In this document: piece by piece, positions 59,601-61,845 of the stretch
How the letters are laid out: each line of letters opens with the position of its first letter
Numbering within the stretch: the first letter of the stretch is position 1
Source of the DNA: Gambelia wislizenii
Lineage: Eukaryota; Chordata; Lepidosauria; Squamata; Crotaphytidae
Direction of reading: 5' to 3'
DNA: 64,000 nucleotides
Assembly (NCBI GenBank): GCA_030847615.1
Contig: JAUMIR010000001.1
Span: 251,041,187-251,105,186 of the forward strand
The notes under the pieces: generated by a model
What the model was told of the DNA's origin: nothing
Database searches by the model: none
The model's input: only the letters and a program-made list of their open reading frames with translations
Made by a program: the position numbers and the translations under genes

Positions 59601-61845
59601 TAAGCCCTTTCTCACATTTCATACTCTCAGGAGGGAGGGAATTAAAGGGTACAGTCATTCCACTAACTAATTATGTTATTCCCAGTGTGTCCACTCAGCC
59701 TTGAGCAAGAAAAGTCTGGAGTACTGGCACAGAGAATCCATTATATGACTTCTTCTTTTCTGGAGGCAGATTCATCAGTTCCAATGAATGAGCTAATAGA
59801 GTACACAACTGCTGCTGGCACTTGTCTTCCAAAGTGTGACGACAAATTTTAAACAGTAAGACATTTGGGATGAGCATGCTCATTTACACAGAGGTCTTTG
59901 GTACAAGCTTAAAACAACATGTTTGTTAAAACCTCCTGGATTTTCTCTCACTTTCTGAAACCATCATCTTTGGATATTTTCTATGTGCAGCAATTTTGAG
60001 TACTCATTTTAATGAAAACTGCATAAAATTGATTCTGGAGGTTGGAAGGGGAGTTCATTGGCAGCTAGTGGCTTCCTTGTCAGTGGGCAATGAACTGGTG
60101 TTGGGTTTTAGTCTGAACTCTGATGGAGCCATTCAAGGTAGGTTCATAACCTTGGATAGCTTCTTTAAAGTTTAAACTACCATCCAGATTGAATTTAATG
60201 GCCACTGACCCAGAAGCTTCCAGCCACTACAGGGGGAATTATAACTGCCTCTATAACACAGAGTTATGCCATGATTGTTTTAAGTCACCCGATAGCAAAA
60301 GAAAGGCACTCTGCTTATGCTCTAAGGTTACAGTTGTTTGAGTCATGACATTAAACCAGGTTCTACTTATGATGAGTCCTGGCTCAAATTAAACTCTTCA
60401 CTTTAGATATGAAATCTGAAAACAATACTGGCTTTGTATTTCTGAAACAGCATTTTCAGAGCACCTTTATGTAGGATTACAACCAATACTTATTAGCTAT
60501 GCTTAAGCATCATGCTAATAATGTGATTCTTTGACCCAAAATGAATAAATGTAATAACACTTTGAGGTCTTTAATATGAATATTGTACTAGTATTTAGAG
60601 TTATATTGTTTACTGGTTTTTGCAAGTAGTACTGGACAGCTGTATAAAAATGTTTCAAATAAATAAATAATTCTATTTATATGAATGTCAAATAAATGAA
60701 GAATCTTACTTAGTATACCAAACTTTTTCTATCATCATTTTCAGAATGATTGGTCCTGTTTAGCTGAATCAAATTGAGGGGAAGTTCTGTGTTACTCATG
60801 AGTTCACATCCCATGTGAACTATTATCCTTGTATTTTACCAGTCCTGATACCTTCTTCTTTTTTCCTGTTCTTCGAATCTGAGGTTTTAAGTGTTCTGTT
60901 TTTCTAGCAGAAACAGGTATTGCTCACACAACTGCCCTTATCAACATACTGTTGGGCAAAAGAACAGTAAAATAGAGACTATTCTACTCATTCAGAGCAG
61001 TGCTTTAGGGATACTACCCTGGTTTTGTGGATAAAATCTATGAATGTGGGTACATAGCTTGGATATTCAGTAGTGGAGGGAAGGTAGTTGCACATGTTTC
61101 AGGTAAATACTAATACAGCCAAAGATCTGATAGATATGATCCCTGCCCAGCAGAAGAGGCAGCAACTTTATTTTGTGGGAGATACTACATCTAAAAGTAT
61201 GCATGGGGACAAGAGAACTGCACAGATATGCTAAAGCACTCAGTTCAACATGTGTGAAAAATAAATTTGGAGACAAAAGAAATCACAGTGGTTGTTAATG
61301 GACCAATAACAAGCAATGCTCAGACTTAACCCTAGACCATTTTACTAAACCCTGTTTGTGTGGATCTGTGGCTACACTGTAGACTACTATAACATTGACA
61401 ATGGACATCATCTGGCATCTTAAAATTTTATAAAGCTTTTCTTTAAAAAGCTCAGATTCAAGTTGGTTTAAAACAGAATACAGATGTTTGCTAGGCTGAT
61501 GAGCACTTTTAGGTTTACCACTCTCTAATACTTGCATTGCATTTTTATAGTAACAGTACTAATATAATTAAAGTAAGCAGAATTTAGGATATATTTCAGA
61601 AACATGCTTTTTTAGTTGTGAAGAACAGGCCTTCGGAGAAGGGAGATCATGCACGAAATAGAGTTCAACAATACATACGAGAGAAGGTGTACAGCATCAG
61701 CATGCTGTTTGATGAAATGCTGTCGATATTTGGAAAAATCATGAAGCATCTGTCTTGGGTCTGGGCGAATATTAATACGATCTCTGTCTGACCAGGTTTC
61801 AACAGCAACCAAAACAACCCGGGTATTCAGTTGCTCCTTGTAAAT
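4205..61845 (-). CDS. ADAM23: ADAM23, partial gene (metalloprotease-like domain to transmembrane segment)
   Basis: Sixteen exons were recognised by translation of the minus strand and bounded by AG acceptors and GT donors. Fifteen of them join in one open frame of 482 codons plus 2 bases. Domain order is the second half of the reprolysin-like domain, disintegrin domain, cysteine-rich region, EGF-like module, a short stalk and a transmembrane helix. ADAM23 is a type I membrane protein of neurons that lacks protease activity and works as an adhesion molecule and receptor for LGI proteins (family knowledge). The zinc-site residues are replaced here, and the transmembrane sequence with its alternative exon fits ADAM23 better than ADAM22 or ADAM11. 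The 5' part (signal peptide, prodomain, early protease domain) lies above the window. The tail exon was not found. No exon shows a stop or frameshift, so the gene looks functional. Confidence 0.95.
5790..6140. mobile_element. Tigger-like palindromic DNA transposon (GTTGAGTA ends)
   Basis: The ends are inverted copies: CAGGTTGAGTAGCCCTTATC on the left, and a right end that reads GATAAGGGATACTCAACCTG on the plus strand. TA dinucleotides flank both ends, as expected of Tc1/mariner-Tigger insertion. The inside holds imperfect inverted sequence and no transposase. Confidence 0.8.
6443..6668. mobile_element. Tigger-like MITE (family with GTATCCACAGG)
   Basis: Ends tacaggtcgacccccgtatc and, inverted, caggggttgacctgta form near-perfect terminal inverted repeats next to TA. 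It belongs to the same family as 7946, 11940, 22858, 29815 and 39901. Confidence 0.8.
7946..8203. mobile_element. Tigger-like MITE (same family as 6443)
   Basis: Begins tacagtcagacccctgtatc and ends ggggtccaactgta. The middle repeats the shared phrases cattggaggacc and ctctatagtatg. Confidence 0.8.
9669..9759 (-). CDS. ADAM23: ADAM23 alternative transmembrane exon (upstream, beta-like)
   Basis: The exon is 91 bp, acceptor ctatacag, donor gtaagc, in phase 1 and out phase 2. After the shared G it encodes V, then [18 protein letters not shown] and [11 protein letters not shown] plus two bases of a glutamate/aspartate codon. Length, phases and donor sequence equal those of the exon at 4205-4295, and 15 of 29 full codons give the same residue. 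ADAM23 isoforms that differ only in the transmembrane helix are known in mammals, and this exon fits the less common form. It lies about 5.4 kb upstream of its partner. Confidence 0.9.
11940..12297. mobile_element. Tigger-like MITE, expanded copy
   Basis: Begins tacaggtcgccccaaatatg and ends ataggtgacctgta-like (gttaggtgacctgta). The inner phrase about a Ctctaggcatttcctaggtc motif occurs three times in alternating orientation, so this copy is longer than its relatives by internal duplication. Confidence 0.75.
12555..12655. repeat. (TA)n microsatellite, interrupted, ending in (CA)n
   Basis: Runs of alternating TA are separated by single ctg or ct breaks, followed by cacacacaca. Some 100 bp in total. 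Confidence 0.95.
12880..13112 (+). mobile_element. SINE/LINE 3'-tail fragment
   Basis: The sequence resembles the widespread amniote repeat ending with the phrases ggcctaaggttacctagaga, ggaactgaacctggatttcc and ccactgcactgcc. Old and diverged; exact family uncertain. Confidence 0.55.
16112..16540 (+). mobile_element. Helitron-like unit 1
   Basis: Starts after A with TCTCTTGGGTATGTTGCC and ends in CTAGT at 16536-16540. Just before the end is a perfect 5-bp-stem hairpin, GCGTA TGG TACGC (16514-16526), then ten bases and CTAG followed by host T. Such a hairpin followed by CTAG, with insertion between A and T, is the mark of Helitrons. Within it lies a 14-bp inverted repeat with CCAAT motifs (16136-16149 with 16193-16206) and a GC-rich array whose unit resembles GGGGCAGGACAAGCGGTGGT. 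No Rep/helicase is present, so it is non-autonomous. Confidence 0.6.
16552..17245 (+). mobile_element. Helitron-like unit 2, tandem to unit 1
   Basis: Begins TCTTAGGTATGTTGCCATTT, matching unit 1, and repeats its inverted pair (agtgtgctgactgg with ccaatcagcacact). It ends in gagtacagctag, aligning with unit 1 gggtccagctag, then a second ctagt. The hairpin near the end is decayed. The inside is a much longer minisatellite of GGGAGGGCGGCACGAGCA-type units. Open frames found across this region on both strands are by-products of the array. Confidence 0.55.
16765..17165. repeat. GC-rich minisatellite
   Basis: Many imperfect copies of an 18-21 bp unit similar to CACGAGCACAGGGAGGGCGG, strongly G-rich on the plus strand. 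It lies within Helitron-like unit 2. Confidence 0.9.
17246..18701 (-). other. Intron sequence with (CA)n and (AG)n microsatellites
   Basis: A CA-rich run lies at about 17577-17632 and a clean (AG)n run at 17834-17868. Otherwise nothing recognised. Confidence 0.7.
18702..18813 (-). CDS. ADAM23: ADAM23 exon: EGF-like module and juxtamembrane stalk
   Basis: The exon is 112 bp (37 codons plus one base), acceptor ttttag and donor gtttgt. [19 protein letters not shown] supplies the remaining EGF-like cysteines (CxGxGxC...CxC...WxGxxC with the previous exon). It is followed by a charged stalk, [16 protein letters not shown], and one base of the next codon. The stalk is less conserved in the family. 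This exon is the constitutive 5' partner of the two alternative transmembrane exons. Confidence 0.96.
19215..20150 (+). mobile_element. RTE/BovB-like LINE, 3' part, split by a Tigger-like element
   Basis: Before the insertion the frame holds [13 protein letters not shown] and [12 protein letters not shown], typical of the reverse-transcriptase C-terminal side. After it come cysteine-tryptophan phrases ([13 protein letters not shown]), then [18 protein letters not shown] and [18 protein letters not shown]. These match the end of RTE/BovB-type polyproteins, which are common in squamates. Stops and the insertion at 19449-19682 make it dead. Confidence 0.65.
19449..19682 (+). mobile_element. Tigger-like MITE (GTTGTCCCTC family) inside the LINE
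   Basis: Ends tacagttgttccttcatatt and tggagggacaactata are inverted copies. The inside reads tggtgtcccttatataagat. Same family as 20567-20786 and 33064-33297. It lies within the LINE, so it is younger. Confidence 0.85.
20567..20786 (-). mobile_element. Tigger-like MITE (GTTGTCCCTC family)
   Basis: Reverse-orientation copy of the element at 19449: tacagttgtccctccatatc at one end and gaagggacaactgta at the other. Confidence 0.85.
20787..22496 (-). other. ADAM23 intron, nothing recognised
   Basis: Short simple repeats only, such as (AAAC)n near 21459-21480. The frames here have no known motif. Confidence 0.6.
22497..22665 (-). CDS. ADAM23: ADAM23 exon: end of cysteine-rich region and start of EGF-like module
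   Basis: The exon is 169 bp (one base plus 56 codons), with acceptor cttgtag and donor gtaagt. It contains [18 protein letters not shown], then [18 protein letters not shown] and ends KVCSGHG. YVEDGxPCGPxMMCxxxxC is the strongly conserved close of the ADAM cysteine-rich domain. CSGHG opens the EGF-like module that continues in the next exon. N-I-S is a possible glycosylation site. Confidence 0.97.
22858..23183. mobile_element. Tigger-like MITE (same family as 6443)
   Basis: Starts tacagtacaacccttatatc and ends atatgggggtcattctgta; the inside has the shared ctctaggcattttctaag phrase. Confidence 0.75.
23510..23629 (-). CDS. ADAM23: ADAM23 exon: cysteine-rich (hypervariable) region
   Basis: The exon is 120 bp, with acceptor tttaacag and donor gtgtgt. 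It reads [18 protein letters not shown], then [16 protein letters not shown] and VVVNC plus two bases of serine. DVxCGxLLC is the conserved turn of the cysteine-rich domain. An open frame runs on past the donor, but the phase needed by the next exon fixes the exon end after bases AG. Confidence 0.96.
24077..24272. mobile_element. Palindromic hAT-like MITE
   Basis: Arms of about 70 bp are inverted copies. The left arm opens gcagaaatgatacagtttga and holds ggaattctagaatttgtagt; the right arm is the inverted form, ending ttatttctgc. No coding capacity. The superfamily call is by general form only. Confidence 0.7.
25150..25255 (-). CDS. ADAM23: ADAM23 exon: cysteine-rich region
   Basis: The exon is 106 bp, in phase 1 and out phase 2, with acceptor caacag and donor gtacgt. 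Reading: [16 protein letters not shown], then [18 protein letters not shown]. CYEKLNxEGxxKGNCGKD is highly characteristic of the ADAM11/22/23 branch. The last two bases CA join the next exon to give histidine. Confidence 0.97.
25453..25575. repeat. Long near-perfect hairpin (foldback)
   Basis: Two arms of about 56 bp, gttctttcattctggtcc...ctttttgctaac and its inverted copy, enclose a loop of about 11 bases (aggtttttctg). Probably the ends of a small foldback transposon. It lies about 200 bp upstream of an ADAM23 exon. Confidence 0.85.
25576..28113 (-). other. ADAM23 intron, no gene recognised
   Basis: Contains a (CA)n run at 25730-25750 and the 75-bp tandem duplication at 27034-27178. Frames at 25545-25982 and 27415-27747 have no known domain. 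Confidence 0.6.
27034..27178. repeat. Two-copy tandem repeat, 75 bp period
   Basis: The unit begins gaatcattttaaactccaga and continues cactggacatgaaaaaggaa; the second copy starts at 27109 with few changes. Confidence 0.85.
28114..28177 (-). CDS. ADAM23: ADAM23 exon: start of cysteine-rich region
   Basis: The exon is 64 bp: 21 codons plus one base, acceptor tttag and donor gtaggt. It reads [20 protein letters not shown] and then proline. The GxCxxGxCxxRxxQCxxxWG pattern is the standard opening of the ADAM cysteine-rich domain. A longer open frame crosses this exon in another frame and is not coding; the motif and phase fix the correct frame. Confidence 0.96.
28531..29158. mobile_element. Non-autonomous DNA transposon with AGATTATCAGAC ends
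   Basis: Left end agattatcagacaggtcc; right end reverse-complemented ggagattatcagacgggcg. About 628 bp without a transposase. The ends resemble those of the foldback element at 56427. Confidence 0.65.
29608..29637. repeat. (TA)n microsatellite
   Basis: About 28 bp of alternating TA, some 65 bp downstream (on the gene) of an ADAM23 exon. Confidence 0.9.
29702..29752 (-). CDS. ADAM23: ADAM23 exon: end of disintegrin domain
   Basis: A 51 bp micro-exon of 17 codons, [17 protein letters not shown], phase 0 at both ends, acceptor ttttcag and donor gtatgt. The CPPNxHKxDGxxC motif is almost invariant in ADAM22/23-type proteins and marks the border between the disintegrin and cysteine-rich regions. 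A Tigger-like element starts only 63 bp upstream of its acceptor. Confidence 0.95.
29815..30056. mobile_element. Tigger-like MITE (same family as 6443)
   Basis: Starts tacagtcagacccttgtatc and ends gggggtctgattgta. It lies just upstream of the 51-bp exon. Confidence 0.8.
30057..31834 (-). other. ADAM23 intron with a SINE fragment
   Basis: The reverse strand at about 31190-31275 carries a tRNA-type SINE head (tggtggcgcggtgtttaaat, gagtttgatccc), related to the copy at 44490. The rest is unrecognised. Confidence 0.55.
31835..32395 (+). mobile_element. CR1 LINE, 3' end
   Basis: A single open frame holds [32 protein letters not shown] and [20 protein letters not shown], the well-known C-terminal part of CR1 ORF2. 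It ends with the CR1 tail ttccaactctacaattctat. 5' truncated, as most CR1 copies are. A second A-rich tail with (AAAT)n follows to 32480. Confidence 0.95.
32785..32865 (-). CDS. ADAM23: ADAM23 exon: disintegrin (integrin-binding) loop
   Basis: The exon is 81 bp, 27 codons in phase 0, with acceptor cttccag and donor gtaatt. It reads [18 protein letters not shown] then EICTGDSGQ. The loop between CRE and CTG corresponds to the RGD loop of snake-venom disintegrins; here it is AVNDCDIT, with no RGD. ADAM23 is reported to bind integrin alpha-v beta-3 through this kind of non-RGD loop (family knowledge). The ECD-type triplet of other ADAMs is DCD here. Confidence 0.97.
33064..33297 (+). mobile_element. 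Tigger-like MITE (GTTGTCCCTC family)
   Basis: Ends tacagttgtccctctgtatt and gaagggacaactgta are inverted copies, next to TA. Confidence 0.85.
33455..33915 (+). repeat. Copia 5' LTR
   Basis: Starts TGTTGGGGTTTAGCAAAC and aligns along its whole length with 38455-38933, for example tagttagactct, gcatgtggtgagaagg and gaagctgaacctgtgtga. It holds a likely poly(A) signal, gaataaa, near 33754. The end is set by the alignment and by the primer site that follows. Confidence 0.9.
33917..33932 (+). promoter_or_regulatory. Likely primer-binding site (internal initiator tRNA-Met type)
   Basis: gttatgtggcgcaagc directly follows the LTR. It resembles the complement of the anticodon stem of initiator tRNA-Met (GTTATGGGCCCAGC), the half-tRNA primer known for several copia elements. 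The match is imperfect. Confidence 0.5.
34086..34900 (+). pseudogene. Copia gag-like region, broken
   Basis: Opens [18 protein letters not shown] and then [10 protein letters not shown], the phrase that starts many copia gag proteins (a short xYxxWKxRM-like segment). A later frame, 34292-34558, has [16 protein letters not shown] and [14 protein letters not shown], which fits the gag polyprotein core. Stops and frame changes separate the pieces. No clear zinc knuckle remains. Confidence 0.75.
34922..35430 (+). pseudogene. Copia protease and pre-integrase remnant
   Basis: [17 protein letters not shown] holds the aspartic protease active site (DSG) in copia context. It is followed at about 35359-35420 by [16 protein letters not shown], the pre-integrase zinc-finger motif. 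A stop and a frame change lie between them. Confidence 0.85.
35690..36140. repeat. GC-rich minisatellite inside the copia element
   Basis: Six to seven units of 69-75 bp, each with a phrase like ggcaccctcagtgctgcc, then gggatc..gaagggagaatgg and ctccttcctcctctcccc. It lies between the pre-integrase and integrase motifs, where copia has no such sequence. Overlapping frames on both strands here are repeat artefacts. Confidence 0.9.
36205..36830 (+). pseudogene. Copia integrase remnant
   Basis: [16 protein letters not shown] (first catalytic aspartate), [17 protein letters not shown] (second aspartate) and, after a frame change, [18 protein letters not shown] (catalytic glutamate, near 36537-36590) show the D,D-35-E core of a copia integrase. 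Stops and frame shifts interrupt it. Confidence 0.85.
37210..37620 (+). pseudogene. Copia reverse transcriptase remnant
   Basis: One frame holds [12 protein letters not shown] (from the conserved D-x-x-x-A-F/W-L block), [14 protein letters not shown] and the catalytic box YADDLIIA, then [16 protein letters not shown]. This is the copia pattern of the palm domain. The N-terminal part is degraded between 36830 and 37210. Confidence 0.9.
37843..38235 (+). pseudogene. Copia RNase H remnant
   Basis: [31 protein letters not shown], then [15 protein letters not shown] form the copia RNase H. The acidic residues D of DADW and E of EAEY are kept. Preceded by the [10 protein letters not shown] connection motif. 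Confidence 0.92.
38443..38454 (+). promoter_or_regulatory. Copia polypurine tract
   Basis: The purine run gagaggga lies directly before the 3' LTR, where plus-strand synthesis would be primed. Confidence 0.7.
38455..38933 (+). repeat. Copia 3' LTR
   Basis: Starts TGTTGGATTTTAGCAACC and aligns with the 5' LTR with scattered differences and small indels (for example extra gcctgcctgcc at about 38620-38640), which shows that the insertion is old. Confidence 0.9.
39901..40132. mobile_element. Tigger-like MITE (same family as 6443)
   Basis: Begins acaagttgacccctgtatcc and ends cgatacaggagacaacctt. It lies about 90 bp from an ADAM23 exon. Confidence 0.75.
40223..40309 (-). CDS. ADAM23: ADAM23 exon: disintegrin domain, cysteine-dense core
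   Basis: The exon is 87 bp, 29 codons in phase 0, with donor gtgagt and acceptor ctttttttaaag-like (pyrimidine tract followed by aaag). It begins [18 protein letters not shown] and continues [11 protein letters not shown]. The CCxxC and GPCC pairs are standard disulphide positions of the disintegrin fold. N-D-T is a possible glycosylation site. Confidence 0.95.
40591..40803 (+). mobile_element. SINE, same family as the one split by copia
   Basis: Contains gactctgacttatggagatc, aagatttgttcagatgagat, gacttgcccaaggtcaccca and gggtttccatggctgagc. Interrupted by a T/C-rich run at 40645-40685. Confidence 0.75.
41040..41650. repeat. GC-rich minisatellite with higher-order repeat
   Basis: About nine units of roughly 58-70 bp, each with a phrase like ggctgctctgtggcagccac followed by gagttttgacggcctttgcc and a C run. 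Three units form a block that recurs after 205 bp (ttgaagacctcc at 41080 and 41285). Several open frames on both strands are artefacts of the array. Confidence 0.93.
41880..41955 (+). mobile_element. SINE tail fragment
   Basis: Phrases aggtctcccagagtcctagg and ccagcactcaaactactacc match the 3' part of the SINE family near 12880-13112. A similar fragment is at 42768-42812. Confidence 0.5.
42346..42417 (-). CDS. ADAM23: ADAM23 exon: start of disintegrin domain
   Basis: The exon is 72 bp, exactly 24 codons, phase 0 at both ends, with acceptor tttaag and donor gtaata. It reads [18 protein letters not shown] then DCGFQM. CGNGxVExGExCDCG is the signature that opens ADAM disintegrin domains, and its acidic and asparagine residues help form the structural calcium site. 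Confidence 0.97.
43748..43847 (-). CDS. ADAM23: ADAM23 exon: end of metalloprotease-like domain
   Basis: The exon is 100 bp: one base completing glycine, then 33 codons from [18 protein letters not shown] through [13 protein letters not shown], then donor gtacac; the acceptor is ttttcag. The FSxCS...F motif closes the metalloprotease fold in ADAMs, and the CLFNRP segment links to the disintegrin domain. The upstream intron is only 228 bp, the shortest in the window. Confidence 0.96.
44076..44127 (-). CDS. ADAM23: ADAM23 exon: small exon after the zinc-site helix
   Basis: The exon is 52 bp, too short to show as a separate open frame, placed by translation: two bases completing lysine, then [16 protein letters not shown], then two bases of glycine. 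Acceptor is tttcag and donor gtatgt. The CxC...WGGCIME pattern is the ADAM segment that carries the Met-turn (here IMEE), which supports the zinc site in active family members. Phases fit the exons on both sides. Confidence 0.95.
44490..44775 (+). mobile_element. tRNA-derived SINE with LINE-type tail
   Basis: The head has an A-box-like tggtgcagtggttaaatgcc and a B-box-like gctagttcaatccc, as in tRNA-derived SINEs of squamates. The tail reads ggggtataaatacctgaaat and ends in (AAAT)n. Some 285 bp, nearly complete. Confidence 0.75.
44860..45045 (+). mobile_element. LINE (L2/CR1-like) 3' tail
   Basis: Ends with gtgagccaccttgggcccca, gagaaaggtagcatatatat and (AAAT)n, the widespread reptilian LINE 3' end. 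Confidence 0.55.
45628..46800 (+). mobile_element. Penelope-like element with inverted arms
   Basis: The forward copy (about 46098-46800) encodes the C-terminal GIY-YIG endonuclease: [18 protein letters not shown], then RTRIKEH-like [11 protein letters not shown]. It ends with the PLE 3' end ggatgccggccatgaaagcc. The reverse copy (45628-46097) is an inverted, 5'-truncated version of the same 3' end. Arms of roughly 460 bp are nearly identical, with a spacer of about 200 bp. PLEs often insert as such inverted partial copies. The forward frame is open for 93 codons from 46199, but the reverse transcriptase is missing. Confidence 0.88.
46199..46480 (+). pseudogene. PLE GIY-YIG endonuclease fragment
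   Basis: The frame continues upstream of its first methionine to GVYHIPC (46135). The GVY and YIG motifs, the catalytic arginine of QTRIKEH and the later [10 protein letters not shown] make a GIY-YIG nuclease of the Penelope type. A full element would have a reverse transcriptase before it. Confidence 0.85.
46801..47518 (-). other. ADAM23 intron, nothing recognised
   Basis: AT-rich unique sequence between the Penelope-like element and the zinc-site exon. Confidence 0.6.
47519..47609 (-). CDS. ADAM23: ADAM23 exon: degenerate zinc-site helix of the metalloprotease-like domain
   Basis: The exon is 91 bp, enters in phase 0 after acceptor ctaacag, carries 30 codons and one extra base, and ends at donor gtactt. 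The helix reads [16 protein letters not shown]. Aligned with HExxHxxGxxH, the first histidine is glutamine, the catalytic glutamate is serine, the second histidine is glutamine and the third is tryptophan; only the glycine turn remains. The domain therefore cannot hold catalytic zinc, as is known for ADAM11, ADAM22 and ADAM23. In this subfamily the domain binds LGI proteins instead. Confidence 0.96.
50297..50410 (+). pseudogene. DIRS gag zinc-knuckle-like fragment
   Basis: [18 protein letters not shown] then [14 protein letters not shown] matches the C-x-F-N-x-G-x-C...C...H-x-C-x-x-C-x-G-x-H-P...C pattern at the end of DIRS gag proteins. Confidence 0.7.
50720..51126 (+). pseudogene. DIRS reverse transcriptase, N-terminal fragment
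   Basis: A first frame has [17 protein letters not shown]. After a frame change comes [18 protein letters not shown], then [16 protein letters not shown] (catalytic aspartate) and [17 protein letters not shown]. The pattern is that of DIRS-type reverse transcriptases. It stops before the Y-x-D-D box. Confidence 0.8.
51127..56423 (-). other. ADAM23 intron, no gene recognised
   Basis: Mostly unique AT-rich sequence, with one Tigger-like element (53709) and a short AG-rich run at about 54985-55035. Frames at 54558-55377 and 55410-55784 have no known domain, and no splice-linked ADAM23 sequence lies here. Confidence 0.6.
53709..53945. mobile_element. Tigger-like MITE (GTTGGCCCTC variant)
   Basis: Ends tacagttggccctcaacttt and tggagggacgactgta are inverted copies next to TA; the inside is an inverted phrase around tgcctagacagaac. 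Confidence 0.8.
56427..56777. mobile_element. Foldback element, possibly PIF/Harbinger type
   Basis: Two arms of about 165 bp are nearly perfect inverted copies around a short loop (cacagaggttgcccgtg). Ends GGAGATTTTCAGACCGCG and GGAGATTTTGGGACCGCG are flanked by TTA on both sides, as in PIF/Harbinger insertions (TWA). GC content is well above that of the flanks. The frame at 56642-57112 mixes this element with the exon at 56912 and is not itself a gene. Confidence 0.75.
56912..56996 (-). CDS. ADAM23: ADAM23 exon: metalloprotease-like domain, approach to the active-site helix
   Basis: The exon is 85 bp: one base that completes a serine codon, then 28 codons from [19 protein letters not shown] to GVGVNE, then donor gtaaca. 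In active ADAMs this stretch precedes the HExxH helix; its single cysteine is expected to pair within the domain. The asparagine of N-V-T, just after the exon junction, is a possible N-glycosylation site. Acceptor ttttaag is short but acceptable, and the phase matches both neighbours. Confidence 0.95.
57000..58935 (-). other. ADAM23 intron, nothing recognised
   Basis: No repeat family or conserved frame recognised; the frame at 58044-58463 has no known motif. Confidence 0.6.
58939..59083. mobile_element. Short hAT-like or SINE-derived MITE
   Basis: Begins agcagtggtgggcaaaatgt and ends ttgtttacccctactctaaa, a loose inverted pair of the CAGNGGTGGGCAAA type. Confidence 0.5.
59084..61678 (-). 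other. ADAM23 intron, nothing recognised
   Basis: AT-rich sequence without a recognised gene or repeat, apart from short (AAAT)n runs near 60658-60670. Confidence 0.6.
61679..61845 (-). CDS. ADAM23: ADAM23 exon: metalloprotease-like domain, helix region before the zinc site
   Basis: The exon is 167 bp, enters in phase 0 after a pyrimidine-rich acceptor ending cccacag, and leaves with two bases of a serine codon before donor gtatgt. It begins [18 protein letters not shown] and ends [11 protein letters not shown]. This is the typical ADAM22/23 stretch of the reprolysin fold between the first strands and the active-site helix. The [13 protein letters not shown] strand belongs to the central sheet. 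The next exon supplies the last base of the serine. The exon upstream of it was looked for between 61846 and 64000 and not found. Confidence 0.95.
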